A stretch of DNA of 64,000 nucleotides from Sphingomonadaceae bacterium (GTDB lineage: Bacteria > Pseudomonadota > Alphaproteobacteria > Sphingomonadales > Sphingomonadaceae), in the NCBI GenBank assembly GCA_020850455.1, contig JADZEQ010000005.1, positions 532,873 to 596,872 on the forward strand, read 5' to 3'. The number at the start of each line of letters is the position of its first letter. Position 1 is the first letter of the stretch. Shown piece after piece: positions 1-8,486 of this stretch. A program made the position numbers and the translations under genes. The notes beneath the pieces are model-generated. The model ran no database searches, was not told the origin of the DNA, and saw only the letters and a program-made list of their open reading frames with translations.

Positions 1-1111
1 CATCGGCAAAATCGCGCGCCGCATGGCTGTCCAGATCGATGCTATTGGGTGCGGGCGGTTCGGCAAAGCTGGTAACGCTGTGTACGGGTGTTGCACCAGC
101 CAATGCCCGCCATTCGTCGTCAAGAATATAAAGCGCCTCGGGCACCAAGGGACGGTAGGCGCCGGGGGTGCGTCCTTCCGCCTCCAACCGATTGGCGTGA
201 TAATCGGCGATCGCTTCCCAACGGTGGGTGCGCGCGCTGGCCGCGCCATCTTCCTCCACCCACAGGCAATCATCGCCCAGATGGTCGAACAGCGGCACCA
301 GCCGTTCCTCCATCAGGGGTAACCAATGTTCCATCCCGGCGCTGCGCCGCGCGTCGCTGATCGCCTGATAGAGCGTGTCGCTCGTCGCGCTGACGCCGAA
401 AAGTTCGCGATATTGGGTGCGGAAACGGCGGATATTTTCTTCGCTAAGCTGCACCTCGCTCGCCGGACGGAGCGAAAATCCGTCAGCCTTGGCGCTGCTG
501 CGTTGATCGGCGGGGTCAAAACGGCGGATATCCTCCACCTCATCGCCAAAGAAATCGAGCCGATAGCCCAGCGCCTCGCCCGCCGGGAAAAAATCGACAA
601 TCCCGCCGCGCACCGCAAATTCGCCATGGTCGGCGACATTATCGACCCGCACATATCCCAGATCGGATAGTCGGCTGACGAGCGTGTCGCGCGCAATCCG
701 GCTGCCAATATTTATGTCGAGGCTTAACGCGCGGATGCGAAAGGGGGTGAGCGTACGCTGTAAAACCGCATTGGCGCTGGTGAGGAGGATTTGGGGGCCA
801 TGGCGGGTGCCCTGCAATCGTGCCAGCGTGGCGAGACGCGCCGACGCGGCGGCAAGGCTGGGCCCCGAACGGTCATAGGGCAGGCAATCCCACGCCGGAA
901 AGGTCAAAACTTCTATATCCGGGGCGAAAAATTGTGCCGCATCCACCATCGCCTGCATGGCGGCCGCATCGCTCGTCACCCAAGCGAGGCGTTTGCCGCG
1001 CGCATGTGCCAGCCGCGCCAATTCGCCCGCCAGCATCGGGGCATAGCCCGGCGCAACGCGGGTGAGGCGCAGCGCCCCCGCTGCGTCAAAAAGGCGCGTG
1101 ACGGGGGTCAT
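1..1111 (-). CDS. mfd: Transcription-repair coupling factor Mfd, N-terminal part (cut by window edge)
   Basis: About 370 N-terminal residues are visible; the gene continues past the left edge, so the helicase motor is not seen. Read from an ATG at 1111 the protein begins MTPVTRLFDAAGALRL. It contains TFPAWDCLPYDRSGPS and later GEFAVRGGIVDFFPAG and LDFFGDEVEDIR, which are hallmarks of the UvrB-like N-terminal domains of Mfd. Mfd removes RNA polymerase stalled at DNA lesions and recruits the UvrA-based excision machinery. The start codon overlaps the sdhE stop by four bases (ATGA), so the two genes are probably cotranscribed. Identification is from recognised motifs; truncation is only by the window. 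Confidence 0.93.
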   Translation of the reverse strand, partial: MTPVTRLFDAAGALRLTRVAPGYAPMLAGELARLAHARGKRLAWVTSDAAAMQAMVDAAQFFAPDIEVLTFPAWDCLPYDRSGPSLAAASARLATLARLQGTRHGPQILLTSANAVLQRTLTPFRIRALSLDINIGSRIARDTLVSRLSDLGYVRVDNVADHGEFAVRGGIVDFFPAGEALGYRLDFFGDEVEDIRRFDPADQRSSAKADGFSLRPASEVQLSEENIRRFRTQYRELFGVSATSDTLYQAISDARRSAGMEHWLPLMEERLVPLFDHLGDDCLWVEEDGAASARTHRWEAIADYHANRLEAEGRTPGAYRPLVPEALYILDDEWRALAGATPVHSVTSFAEPPAPNSIDLDSHAARDFAD

Positions 1112-1371
1112 GCGATGCGAATATAATCCAGCCGCCGAAGCGCGTCGAACATCGGCCCGTGCAGTCGTTCCGGCGCTGCTGCCACCCCCATCGCCCAAGC
1201 CAATATATCGACATCCTGTTCGTCGATCAGCGCTTCAAACCAGGCAATTTCTTGCGCCGTCCAACTGGCATGGTGCGCATCAAAAAAACCGCCGACCAGA
1301 TAGTCCGCCTCGCGCGTGCCGCGATGCCATGCGCGGTAACGAAGCGCACGAAGATGGGCAGGGTCGGGCAT
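1108..1371 (-). CDS. sdhE: FAD assembly factor SdhE (succinate dehydrogenase assembly factor 2 family)
   Basis: This 87-residue protein carries the SdhE signature RGxxE (R17-G-T-R-E21), followed by the GFFDAHH and WFEALIDEQDVDILAWAMG segments typical of the five-helix SdhE/DUF339 fold. SdhE proteins promote covalent attachment of FAD to the flavoprotein subunit of succinate dehydrogenase in the cytoplasm. The length matches the family. It sits directly upstream of mfd with an ATGA overlap and is transcribed divergently from recG, whose start lies 66 bases away, so the short gap must hold both promoters. No unusual features. Confidence 0.93.
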   Translation of the reverse strand: MPDPAHLRALRYRAWHRGTREADYLVGGFFDAHHASWTAQEIAWFEALIDEQDVDILAWAMGVAAAPERLHGPMFDALRRLDYIRIA

Positions 1372-1437
1372 GGATTTTCTCTCAATTCGCGGGGCTGGCG
1401 CAGTGGCCGCGCAATGCCTATGCTGCGCGCCATAATC

Positions 1438-3516
1438 ATGCGGCCCGCCATACTCAATCCTCTCTTTGCCGAAATGGCGGCCAGAAAGGGCGTCGGCCCG
1501 GGGATTGCCCGCTTGCTTGAACGGCTGGACATCCGCCGGGTGCGCGACCTTTTATTCCACCTGCCGAGCGGCTTTGTCGAGCGGCGCGCAATTGCTGATC
1601 TGGACGCGGCGCGCATCGGCGAACAGGCGCTGGTGGAGCTTTGCGCCAGCGAATATCGCCCCGGTCGCTCCGCCCGCGCCCCGATGCGTATTTCGGCGTG
1701 CGACCGTGCGGGCAACCATGTCGCCATCGTCTATTTCGGGCGCGCCGCGCATATCGGCAAACGGGCCTTTCCCTTGGGCGAATGGCGGCTGGTGGCGGGG
1801 CGTATCGACCGATTTGGCGATGATTTGCAAATCGTGCATCCCGACCATGTGGGCGCGGTGACGGGGGAGGGCGCACCAGCGACAAAGGCGCATGAAAATA
1901 TCTATCCCCTGACTGAGGGGCTGACCAACCCGCGTATCGCCACGCTGATAGCCGATGGATTGCACAGCGCGCCCGACCTTCCCGAATGGGCGGATGCCAG
2001 CCTGCTTGCCAATCGTGGCTGGCCCGGTTGGCGGCGGGCGCTTGTGGATGTGCATGGCACGGCGCGGGGGGAGGTGGATGCGGCGGCGCGCGACCGGCTC
2101 GCCTATGATGAATTATTGGCCGGACAATTGGCATTTTTATTGGTGCGCGCGGCGGGACGGCAGCGCCCGGGGCGTATTTTGCGTTCCGATGGGCGGCTGC
2201 GTGATGCGGTGCCATTGCCCTTTGCGCTGACCGGCGCACAGCAACGTGCGATCGCCGAAATTGATCGCGATCTGGCGGGCGGTGCGCCGATGCTGCGCCT
2301 GCTGCAGGGCGATGTCGGGTCGGGCAAGACCATGGTGGCGTTGATGGCGATGCTGGCGGCGGCAGAAAATGGTGCGCAGGCGGCGATGCTCGCCCCTACC
2401 GAGATTTTGGCGCGGCAGCATTTTGCCAACTTATCGGCATTGCTGCGCGATGTGCCGGTGCGTGTCGCGCTGCTCACCGGGCGCGAAAAGGGTAAAGCAC
2501 GTAGCGAGCTTGTCGATGCATTGGCGCGCGGCGACATTCACATCCTCATCGGCACCCACGCCATTTTTCAGGATGCTGTGGTCTATGATGATCTGGCGCT
2601 GATCATCGTTGATGAACAGCATAAGTTTGGCGTTGCCCAGCGCATGGCGCTGGCGCGCAAAGGGCGGCAGGTGCCGCATGTGCTGGCGATGACCGCAACC
2701 CCCATTCCGCGCACATTGGTGCTCGCCGCTTATGGTGAACTGGACGAAAGCCGCCTCGATGAATTGCCGCCGGGGCGCAGCCCGGTGGATACGCGCGTCG
2801 TCGTACAGGAACGCATCGGCGATATGGTCGATGCACTGGCGCGACATATGGAAGCGGGCGGACGCGCTTATTGGGTGTGCCCCTTGGTCAATGACAGCGA
2901 CAAGAGCGCCGCGACGGCGGTGGAGGCACGCTTTGCCGCGCTGCAAACCCGCTTTGGTGACCGCGTGGCGATGGTGCATGGGCAGATGGCATCGGCCGAC
3001 CGTGATGCGGCGATGCAGGCCTTTGCCAGCGGTGCGGTGCAATTGCTCGTCGCCACCACGGTCATCGAAGTCGGGGTGGATGTGCCCGAAGCCAGCCTGA
3101 TGATCATCGAAAATGCCGAATTTTTCGGACTAGCACAGCTTCACCAGTTGCGCGGACGGGTCGGGCGCGGCAGCGCGGCATCACGCTGCATATTGCTGCG
3201 CGCCAATGCGGTCAGCGAAACCGCACGTGCGCGCCTCACCCTCATGCGCGAAACGCAAGATGGGTTCCGCATTGCGGAGGAGGATTTGCGCCTGCGCGGC
3301 GGCGGCGAATTAATGGGGACGCGCCAGTCGGGGGAGGGGCAATTTCATCTGGCGAGCAGTGAACAAATCGACCGGTTGATCGGTGTTGCGCGCGATGATG
3401 CGCACATCCTCCTCGAACGGGATGGTGGGCTGGATGGTGCGCGCGGGGATGCGGCGCGCATCCTCCTCTATCTGTTTGAACGCGATGTTGGGGTGCAGCT
3501 GTTGCGCGGTGGTTAG
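1438..3516 (+). CDS. recG: ATP-dependent DNA helicase RecG
   Basis: The protein has 692 residues, normal for RecG. RecG is a superfamily 2 helicase that remodels stalled replication forks and Holliday junctions. An N-terminal wedge/OB region (LLFHLPSGFVERR near residue 37) is followed by Walker A GDVGSGKT at about 291-298, the DEQH box at about 392 (VDEQHKFG) and TATPIPRTL. The C-terminal half contains GLAQLHQLRGRVGRG. The open frame extends upstream to 1159 but would cross sdhE; the ATG at 1438 (MRPAILNPLF) gives the usual N-terminus, with an ATG at 1420 as an alternative. The stop overlaps the end of the convergent PilZ gene. Confidence 0.95.
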   Translation: MRPAILNPLFAEMAARKGVGPGIARLLERLDIRRVRDLLFHLPSGFVERRAIADLDAARIGEQALVELCASEYRPGRSARAPMRISACDRAGNHVAIVYFGRAAHIGKRAFPLGEWRLVAGRIDRFGDDLQIVHPDHVGAVTGEGAPATKAHENIYPLTEGLTNPRIATLIADGLHSAPDLPEWADASLLANRGWPGWRRALVDVHGTARGEVDAAARDRLAYDELLAGQLAFLLVRAAGRQRPGRILRSDGRLRDAVPLPFALTGAQQRAIAEIDRDLAGGAPMLRLLQGDVGSGKTMVALMAMLAAAENGAQAAMLAPTEILARQHFANLSALLRDVPVRVALLTGREKGKARSELVDALARGDIHILIGTHAIFQDAVVYDDLALIIVDEQHKFGVAQRMALARKGRQVPHVLAMTATPIPRTLVLAAYGELDESRLDELPPGRSPVDTRVVVQERIGDMVDALARHMEAGGRAYWVCPLVNDSDKSAATAVEARFAALQTRFGDRVAMVHGQMASADRDAAMQAFASGAVQLLVATTVIEVGVDVPEASLMIIENAEFFGLAQLHQLRGRVGRGSAASRCILLRANAVSETARARLTLMRETQDGFRIAEEDLRLRGGGELMGTRQSGEGQFHLASSEQIDRLIGVARDDAHILLERDGGLDGARGDAARILLYLFERDVGVQLLRGG

Positions 3517-3839
3517 ACGTTGGCACCCAGCGCGCGCAACAGGGGCGCATAATCGCTGAGCGGCATGCCCTGCAGAAATTGGATACCGCTGCGCCCGCCG
3601 AGCGACCAGATGCAGCGCCCCGCCACCTTGCCCAAAATGGGCATTGAAAAATGGACAATGCCATTGTCGGCAATCGTCTGTTCGTGGCGGATTAACGCCC
3701 CATCGGCGGAAATATTGACGATGGTCACCATCGCCGGCTGTCCGTCGGGCAGGTTCAACGGCACACGCGCATACACATCGGTGCGCGGGCACGAACGCTG
3801 GTCGACCCCTTGGTAGGAGGCATTGGTAATGGGCTTCAT
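3513..3839 (-). CDS. PilZ domain protein
   Basis: This 108-residue protein consists of one PilZ-like domain. The bipartite c-di-GMP signature is present: R15-SCP-R19 (RxxxR) near the N-terminus and N42-I-S44-A-D-G47 (NxSxxG) about 25 residues later, followed by beta-strand-rich sequence. PilZ proteins bind cyclic di-GMP and act as effectors of surface or motility behaviour. No partner domain is fused, so the output is unknown. It lies 92 bases downstream of tyrS on the same strand and its 3' end overlaps the recG stop. No c-di-GMP enzyme is in the window. Confidence 0.8.
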   Translation of the reverse strand: MKPITNASYQGVDQRSCPRTDVYARVPLNLPDGQPAMVTIVNISADGALIRHEQTIADNGIVHFSMPILGKVAGRCIWSLGGRSGIQFLQGMPLSDYAPLLRALGANV

Positions 3840-3931
3840 CGCATCGCCTTTGCGTTAGAGACGCGCGATATTGCGCCCAACATTGTCAACAAGCGGTAAA
3901 GATTGCGGCGAATCTCTGTCGTGCGGCGTGG

Positions 3932-5173
3932 TTATTTTGCCGCAATCTGCCCATGTTTTTTCGCACCAAATTGCACGGCGATGGGTGCATCGCCGGGCAA
4001 GATGCGGGCCATGGCATCGCTGACGATCGTGCCGCCGACCCGCACCGCCCCTTCGGCAATTTTGCGCTTCGCTTCATTGTTCGATGCGACAAAGCCCAAG
4101 GCTTTCAAAATATTGACGATGCTGTCACCCTCTGCCGCTATGGCGACGCTGGCAACCCCGCCCGCCATGCCGCCCTGTTCGAATAATTTGGCGGCGCTTT
4201 CGGCAGCGGCCGTCGCCGCATCGGCACCCCGGCACATGGCGGTTGCCAGATTGGCGAGGATCTTTTTTGCCTCATTAATCTCACTGCCGCCCAATTGGCC
4301 GAGGCGGCGGACTTCATCCATCGGCAGGTCGGTGAACAGCGCCAGAAAGCGGCCGACATCGCGGTCGTCGCAATTGCGCCAATATTGCCAATAATCATGC
4401 GCCGACAATTGGTCGGGGTTGAGCCAGACCGCGCCCGATGCGGTTTTGCCCATTTTTGCGCCATTGGCGGTGGTGAGCAAAGGCGTGGTGACGCCGAATA
4501 ATTCGGCCCCGTCCATCCGCCGGGCGAGTTCAATGCCGTTGACGATATTGCCCCATTGGTCCGAACCACCCATTTGCAGCCGCGCGCCGTGGCTGCGCGA
4601 CAGTTCCCTGAAATCATATGCCTGCAAAATCATATAGTTGAATTCGAGGAAGGTTAGCGGCTGTTCGCGGTCGAGCCGCAATTTAACCGAATCAAAGGTC
4701 AGCATGCGGTTGATGGTGAAATGCGGACCGATATTGCGCAGCACCTCCACATAGCCGAGTTGGTCGAGCCAATCGGCATTATTGACCATTACCGCATCGC
4801 TCGGCCCGTCGCCAAAGGTCAGAAATGGTTCAAAAATCCGGCGGATAGACGCGATGTTGGCGGCAATATCTGCGTCGGTCAGCATCTGGCGGGATGCATC
4901 GCGCCCCGACGGGTCGCCAATTTTGGTGGTGCCGCCGCCCATTAGCACAATCGGCTTATGCCCTGTTTGCTGCATGCGGCGCAGCAGCATGATTTGTACC
5001 AGCGAACCGACGTGGAGCGAGGGGGCAGTCGCGTCAAAACCAATATATCCCGGGATGACTTCTTTGTCCGCCAGCGCGTCGAGCGCCGCCGCATTGGTCA
5101 TTTGGTGGATATAGCCGCGTTCGTCGAGTAAGCGGACAAGATCGGATGTGAAGGCGCTGTTGTTGATCGTCAT
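3932..5173 (-). CDS. tyrS: Tyrosyl-tRNA synthetase
   Basis: The product has 413 residues, the usual size of bacterial TyrRS, which charges tRNA-Tyr in the cytoplasm. The class I signature is [14 protein letters not shown] with the HIGH equivalent HVGS at 54-57. The second catalytic loop is KMGKT at 240-244 (variant KMSKS). [10 protein letters not shown] at 201-210 is the tyrosine-binding segment. The C-terminus ([21 protein letters not shown] and onward) is the S4-like RNA-binding domain. Its start is 32 bases from the divergent DOMON-like gene, so that short gap holds both promoters. Confidence 0.97.
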   Translation of the reverse strand: MTINNSAFTSDLVRLLDERGYIHQMTNAAALDALADKEVIPGYIGFDATAPSLHVGSLVQIMLLRRMQQTGHKPIVLMGGGTTKIGDPSGRDASRQMLTDADIAANIASIRRIFEPFLTFGDGPSDAVMVNNADWLDQLGYVEVLRNIGPHFTINRMLTFDSVKLRLDREQPLTFLEFNYMILQAYDFRELSRSHGARLQMGGSDQWGNIVNGIELARRMDGAELFGVTTPLLTTANGAKMGKTASGAVWLNPDQLSAHDYWQYWRNCDDRDVGRFLALFTDLPMDEVRRLGQLGGSEINEAKKILANLATAMCRGADAATAAAESAAKLFEQGGMAGGVASVAIAAEGDSIVNILKALGFVASNNEAKRKIAEGAVRVGGTIVSDAMARILPGDAPIAVQFGAKKHGQIAAK

Positions 5174-5204
5174 GGCGCGGCGCGCCTAGCATGGGGAGGG
5201 GCAA

Positions 5205-5762
5205 TTGGCCAATATTTTGCGCGAAAATTGCGCGGATCTGGTTGCGCATGCTGACCTATATGTCGGCGGGGTCGACGGCATGCATGTCGCATGGCAGCGC
5301 TTGGACCGCGATTTGATCGACCTTTGCTTTGTCGCGGCGGGGGCCGGCGACCAATTGGCACTGTCGCCGCGGGCCGCCAAGCCGCAGCGGTGCGATGGAT
5401 TGTGGCAGACGACCTGTTTTGAGATGTTTGTGACCACCGGCGCGGGTTATGCCGAATATAATTTTTCGCCCTCGGGCGATTGGGCGGCCTATCAATTTAC
5501 CGGCTATCGGCAGGGGATGGCGATATTGGATGTGCCAGCGCCCCATATCCGTATGACGCAAGGTGACGATGCGCTGATGCTGCATGCGCAAATCACCCTG
5601 CCGCCGATGCTGGCACCTGATGCGCGCGCCGGTTTCAGCGCCATCATAGCCGATGTGGCGGGCGACAAAGCCTATTGGGCGCTACGCCACCCGCCCGGGC
5701 GGCCCGATTTTCACCATGATGATTGCTTTGCCGCGCGGCTTGGGGCACCGCAGCGGCCATGA
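5205..5762 (+). CDS. DOMON-like domain protein
   Basis: This 185-residue protein resembles the DOMON-like family: a beta-sandwich with CDGLWQTTCFEMFV and AEYNFSPSGDWAAYQF, a pattern seen in carbohydrate- or heme-binding DOMON-related domains. No signal peptide is visible. The function is unknown. The only plausible start is TTG at 5205, supported by a very strong GGGGAGGGG Shine-Dalgarno a few bases upstream. The stop overlaps the ATG of the NamZ gene (ATGA), so this is the first gene of a four-gene run with two amino-sugar hydrolases and may take part in the same process. Confidence 0.7.
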   Translation: MANILRENCADLVAHADLYVGGVDGMHVAWQRLDRDLIDLCFVAAGAGDQLALSPRAAKPQRCDGLWQTTCFEMFVTTGAGYAEYNFSPSGDWAAYQFTGYRQGMAILDVPAPHIRMTQGDDALMLHAQITLPPMLAPDARAGFSAIIADVAGDKAYWALRHPPGRPDFHHDDCFAARLGAPQRP

Positions 5763-6961
5763 ATGTTCAATTTGGTATCGACCGCCTGCTCGCCGACCCG
5801 CAGTTGCTCGGGCAATTGGCGGGCCGCCGTGTCGCCTTGCTCGCCCACCCGGCATCGCTCACCGCCGATTTGCACCACAGCCTTGATGCACTGGTCCGAG
5901 CGGGGGTCAATATTACCGCCGTTTTCGGGCCGCAGCATGGGGTGCGCGGCGATTTGCAGGATAATATGATGGAAAGCCCGGATTACACCGATCCGGTTTA
6001 TGGCATCCCTGTTTTCAGCCTCTATGGCGAAGTGCGCCGCCCAAGCGGGCAGATGCTGTCGACCTTTGATGTGATTTTGGTCGATCTGCAGGATTTGGGT
6101 TGCCGCATTTATACCTTTATCACCAGCCTGCTCTATATCCTCGAAGCTGCCGCTGCGGCGGGAAAGAGCGTCTGGGTGCTCGACCGGCCCAATCCGGCGG
6201 GTCGCCCGGTGGAGGGACTGGCATTGCGCCCCGGCTGGGAAAGCTTTGTCGGCGCAGCCCCCATGCCGATGCGCCACGGCCTCACCATGGGTGAATTGGG
6301 GCTATATTTCATCAAACATTATGCGCTCAACCTCGACTATAAAGTCGTCACCATGACCGGCTATGCGCCCGACGCTGCGCCCGGTTTCGGCTGGCCGATG
6401 GAACGGATCTGGATCAACCCCAGCCCCAATGCGCCCAATTTGAACATGGCGCGCGCCTATGCCGGGACGGTGATGCTGGAGGGGACGAACCTCAGCGAAG
6501 GGCGTGGCACCACCCGTCCGCTGGAGCTTTTTGGCGCGCCTGATATCGATGTTGCATCGGTTGCCGCGACGATGGCCGAACTGGCACCGCAATGGCTGGC
6601 GGGGTGTAAATTGCGGCCCGTCCATTTTGAGCCGACCTTTCACAAACATGTCGGGACATTGTGCAACGGCCTGCACATCCATGCCGAAGGGCCATGGTAT
6701 GACCATATCGCCTTTCGCCCATGGCGGGTGCAGGCGCTGGCATTCAAGGCAATTCGGCAGCTGTACGGCGATTATCCGCTGTGGCGTGATTTCGCCTATG
6801 AATATGTTTTTGACCGTCTGGCGATCGACGTCATCAATGGCGGCGAAGATTTGCGCCGCTGGGTGGATGATGGTGCGGCAAAACCAGCGGATCTCGACGC
6901 CATAACGCTGCCCGATGAAGCAGCATGGCTTGAGCAGCGCAGGGCTTTTATGCTCTATTAA
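5759..6961 (+). CDS. namZ: Exo-beta-N-acetylmuramidase NamZ-like protein (DUF1343, GH171)
   Basis: The protein has 400 residues and the full DUF1343 pattern: FGPQHGVRGDLQDNM, DVILVDLQDLGCRIYTFITSL, VLDRPNPAGRPVEG, then GTNLSEGRGTTRPLELFGAP. The characterised member of this family, NamZ of Bacillus subtilis, removes terminal MurNAc from peptidoglycan fragments. The chosen ATG at 5759 overlaps the upstream stop. The upstream in-frame extension to 5723 lies inside the neighbour and was rejected. Unlike secreted homologues, no signal peptide precedes the conserved FGIDRLLAD start, so a cytoplasmic enzyme acting on recycled muropeptides is inferred. Confidence 0.88.
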   Translation: MNVQFGIDRLLADPQLLGQLAGRRVALLAHPASLTADLHHSLDALVRAGVNITAVFGPQHGVRGDLQDNMMESPDYTDPVYGIPVFSLYGEVRRPSGQMLSTFDVILVDLQDLGCRIYTFITSLLYILEAAAAAGKSVWVLDRPNPAGRPVEGLALRPGWESFVGAAPMPMRHGLTMGELGLYFIKHYALNLDYKVVTMTGYAPDAAPGFGWPMERIWINPSPNAPNLNMARAYAGTVMLEGTNLSEGRGTTRPLELFGAPDIDVASVAATMAELAPQWLAGCKLRPVHFEPTFHKHVGTLCNGLHIHAEGPWYDHIAFRPWRVQALAFKAIRQLYGDYPLWRDFAYEYVFDRLAIDVINGGEDLRRWVDDGAAKPADLDAITLPDEAAWLEQRRAFMLY

Positions 6962-6989
6962 GCCATTGTTCGCTACCAAGGGGGGCGTC

Positions 6990-7298
6990 ATGATTTTGGT
7001 AACCGGGGAAATTTTGGCCAAGCCCGACCGCGCGGCGGAGGTGGAGGGGCTGTCACTCGCGCATGTGAAACGTTCACGGGCGGAGGATGGCTGCATCAGC
7101 CATGATGTCCACCGCCATGTCGAGGATGCCAATCGTTTCGTCTTTGTCGAAACATGGAGCGATATGATCAAGCTCAAGGCGCATTTTGCCTTGCCCGAAG
7201 CGCAGCAATTCGCACGGCAGGTGGCATTGATGGCGCAGCAACCGGTGAAGATAGAGATTTTTCATGCGGTGCCGATAGCTGCCAATTTATCGCTGTGA
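6990..7298 (+). CDS. Antibiotic biosynthesis monooxygenase (ABM) domain protein
   Basis: This 102-residue protein has the dimeric alpha/beta barrel ABM pattern: MILVTGEILAKPDRAAEVE, then EDGCISHDVHRHVEDANRFVFVETWSD, then HFALPEAQQFARQV. Family members range from quinol monooxygenases to heme-degrading enzymes, and many have no known substrate, so the fold is supported but the reaction is not. The ATG at 6990 has an AAGGGGGG ribosome-binding site; the open frame further upstream overlaps namZ. It lies 28 bases after namZ and 10 bases before the GH84 gene, so it is likely cotranscribed with both. Confidence 0.8.
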   Translation: MILVTGEILAKPDRAAEVEGLSLAHVKRSRAEDGCISHDVHRHVEDANRFVFVETWSDMIKLKAHFALPEAQQFARQVALMAQQPVKIEIFHAVPIAANLSL

Positions 7299-7308
7299 TC
7301 CGCGCCGC

Positions 7309-8388
7309 GTGAGCAAAAAAAAGCTACCGCCACTGGGGCTGATCGAGGGATTTTTTGGCCCCCTCTGGTCGTGGGAGGAGCGGCGCAGCGTTGCCCAAAT
7401 CCTCGCTGCGCACGGCTATGCATTTTACCATTATGCCCCCAAGGGCGATGCCTTGTTGCGCGAAAAGTGGCAAACCCCCTATGCCACGGCGGAAGTTGCG
7501 GCGCTGCGCCAATTTGCGGATTTTGCGCGCGGCGCGGGGTTGCGCTTTGGGGTCGGCCTCTCGCCCTTTGGCGCGCAACATGGCTTTGATGCATCGGCGC
7601 GCGCCGCGATGCGCGCCAAGCTGGCGCAGCTCGACGAAGCGGGCATCGATACACTCGCCATATTGTTCGACGATATGGATGGCGCGATTGCGGATTTGGC
7701 GCAGCGGCAGGCCGAAATCATCGATTTTGTGACCCAGCACAGTCGCGCCCGCGATTTTTATAGCTGTCCCAGCTATTACAGCGATGATGCGGTGCTTGAC
7801 CGGGTGTTTGGTGCGCGGCCTGCCGAATATCTCGAAGATTTCGGGCGACTGATCCATGATGATATCGCCATCTATTGGACGGGGGAGGAGGTGTGTTCGC
7901 GCGCCATTTCCGCCGGTCATATTGCCGATGTGACGCGCCGTCTGGGCCGTGCACCCGCTATTTGGGACAATTGGCCGGTCAATGACGGGGCGCGGATGCG
8001 CAATCATTTGCATTTGCGCGGCTTTGCCGGCCGTGACCCGGCGATTGCCGGGGCCATACACAGCCATGCGGTCAACCCCTGTTTGCAGCCCATATTAAGC
8101 TGCATCGCCGCGATCACCCTGCCGCGCCTCTATGCCGAGGGTGCGGGCTATCGTTACATGGCCGCCTTTTTGGCCGCGGCAGAGGCGGTGTGCGGCGTGC
8201 AATTGGCCGACATGCTCCATGCGGATCTGTTACGGCTGGAGGATGGGGGGCTGATGCGCATCGATGATGCCGCACGGGCAAAGCTCTCCGCGCGCTACAA
8301 GGCTGTCGACCATGCGGCGGCGCGCGAAGTTGTCCGCTGGTTGGCGGGCGATTATGCCAAGGATGCGGACGCGGTGCAGACGCAATAA
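7309..8388 (+). CDS. GH84 family beta-N-acetylglucosaminidase (cytoplasmic type)
   Basis: The 359-residue protein matches the GH84 catalytic domain: GLIEGFFGPLWSWEER at 10-25, FYHYAPKGDALLREKW at 39-54, and the catalytic aspartate pair D121-D122 in LFDDMDG. GH84 enzymes use a substrate-assisted mechanism on terminal beta-GlcNAc. There is no signal peptide and no accessory domain, in contrast with large secreted GH84 toxins, so a cytoplasmic role is inferred. The GTG start follows the ABM gene by 10 bases. Position in a run with a NamZ-type muramidase suggests joint trimming of GlcNAc/MurNAc fragments; the substrate is not proven. Confidence 0.85.
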   Translation: MSKKKLPPLGLIEGFFGPLWSWEERRSVAQILAAHGYAFYHYAPKGDALLREKWQTPYATAEVAALRQFADFARGAGLRFGVGLSPFGAQHGFDASARAAMRAKLAQLDEAGIDTLAILFDDMDGAIADLAQRQAEIIDFVTQHSRARDFYSCPSYYSDDAVLDRVFGARPAEYLEDFGRLIHDDIAIYWTGEEVCSRAISAGHIADVTRRLGRAPAIWDNWPVNDGARMRNHLHLRGFAGRDPAIAGAIHSHAVNPCLQPILSCIAAITLPRLYAEGAGYRYMAAFLAAAEAVCGVQLADMLHADLLRLEDGGLMRIDDAARAKLSARYKAVDHAAAREVVRWLAGDYAKDADAVQTQ

Positions 8389-8426
8389 AATTACCGAAAA
8401 ATCGCATCTTAGCCATGAATGATTGG

Positions 8427-8455
8427 TTGACGCTTACGTGAACGTGAAACATGAT
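8427..8455 (+). promoter_or_regulatory. Putative MerR operator within the promoter of the CaiB/BaiF gene
   Basis: Half-site TTGACG (8427-8432), spacer CTTA, then two direct half-sites CGTGAA (8437-8442 and 8443-8448). Read on the minus strand, the 22 bases match the element in front of the merR gene at 19 of 22 positions with the same triple-half-site design. The TTGACG is also a good -35 box: 17 bases later CATGAT (8450-8455) can serve as -10, placing transcription start about 25 bases before the GTG at 8487. The operator therefore lies between -35 and -10, as in MerR-type control. Assignment to the local MerR protein is inference. Confidence 0.6.
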
Positions 8456-8486
8456 GCGGCGAGGATAGAGATTCGGGGGATAAAGC

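Noticed and set aside
1159..1437. N-terminal extension of RecG
   Set aside because: It overlaps sdhE on the other strand, is unlike RecG, and an ATG at 1438 gives the normal start.
1454..2239. 261-residue frame antisense to recG
   Set aside because: Rich in Arg, Pro, Ala and His with no motifs, as expected of GC-rich shadow frames over a clearly conserved gene.
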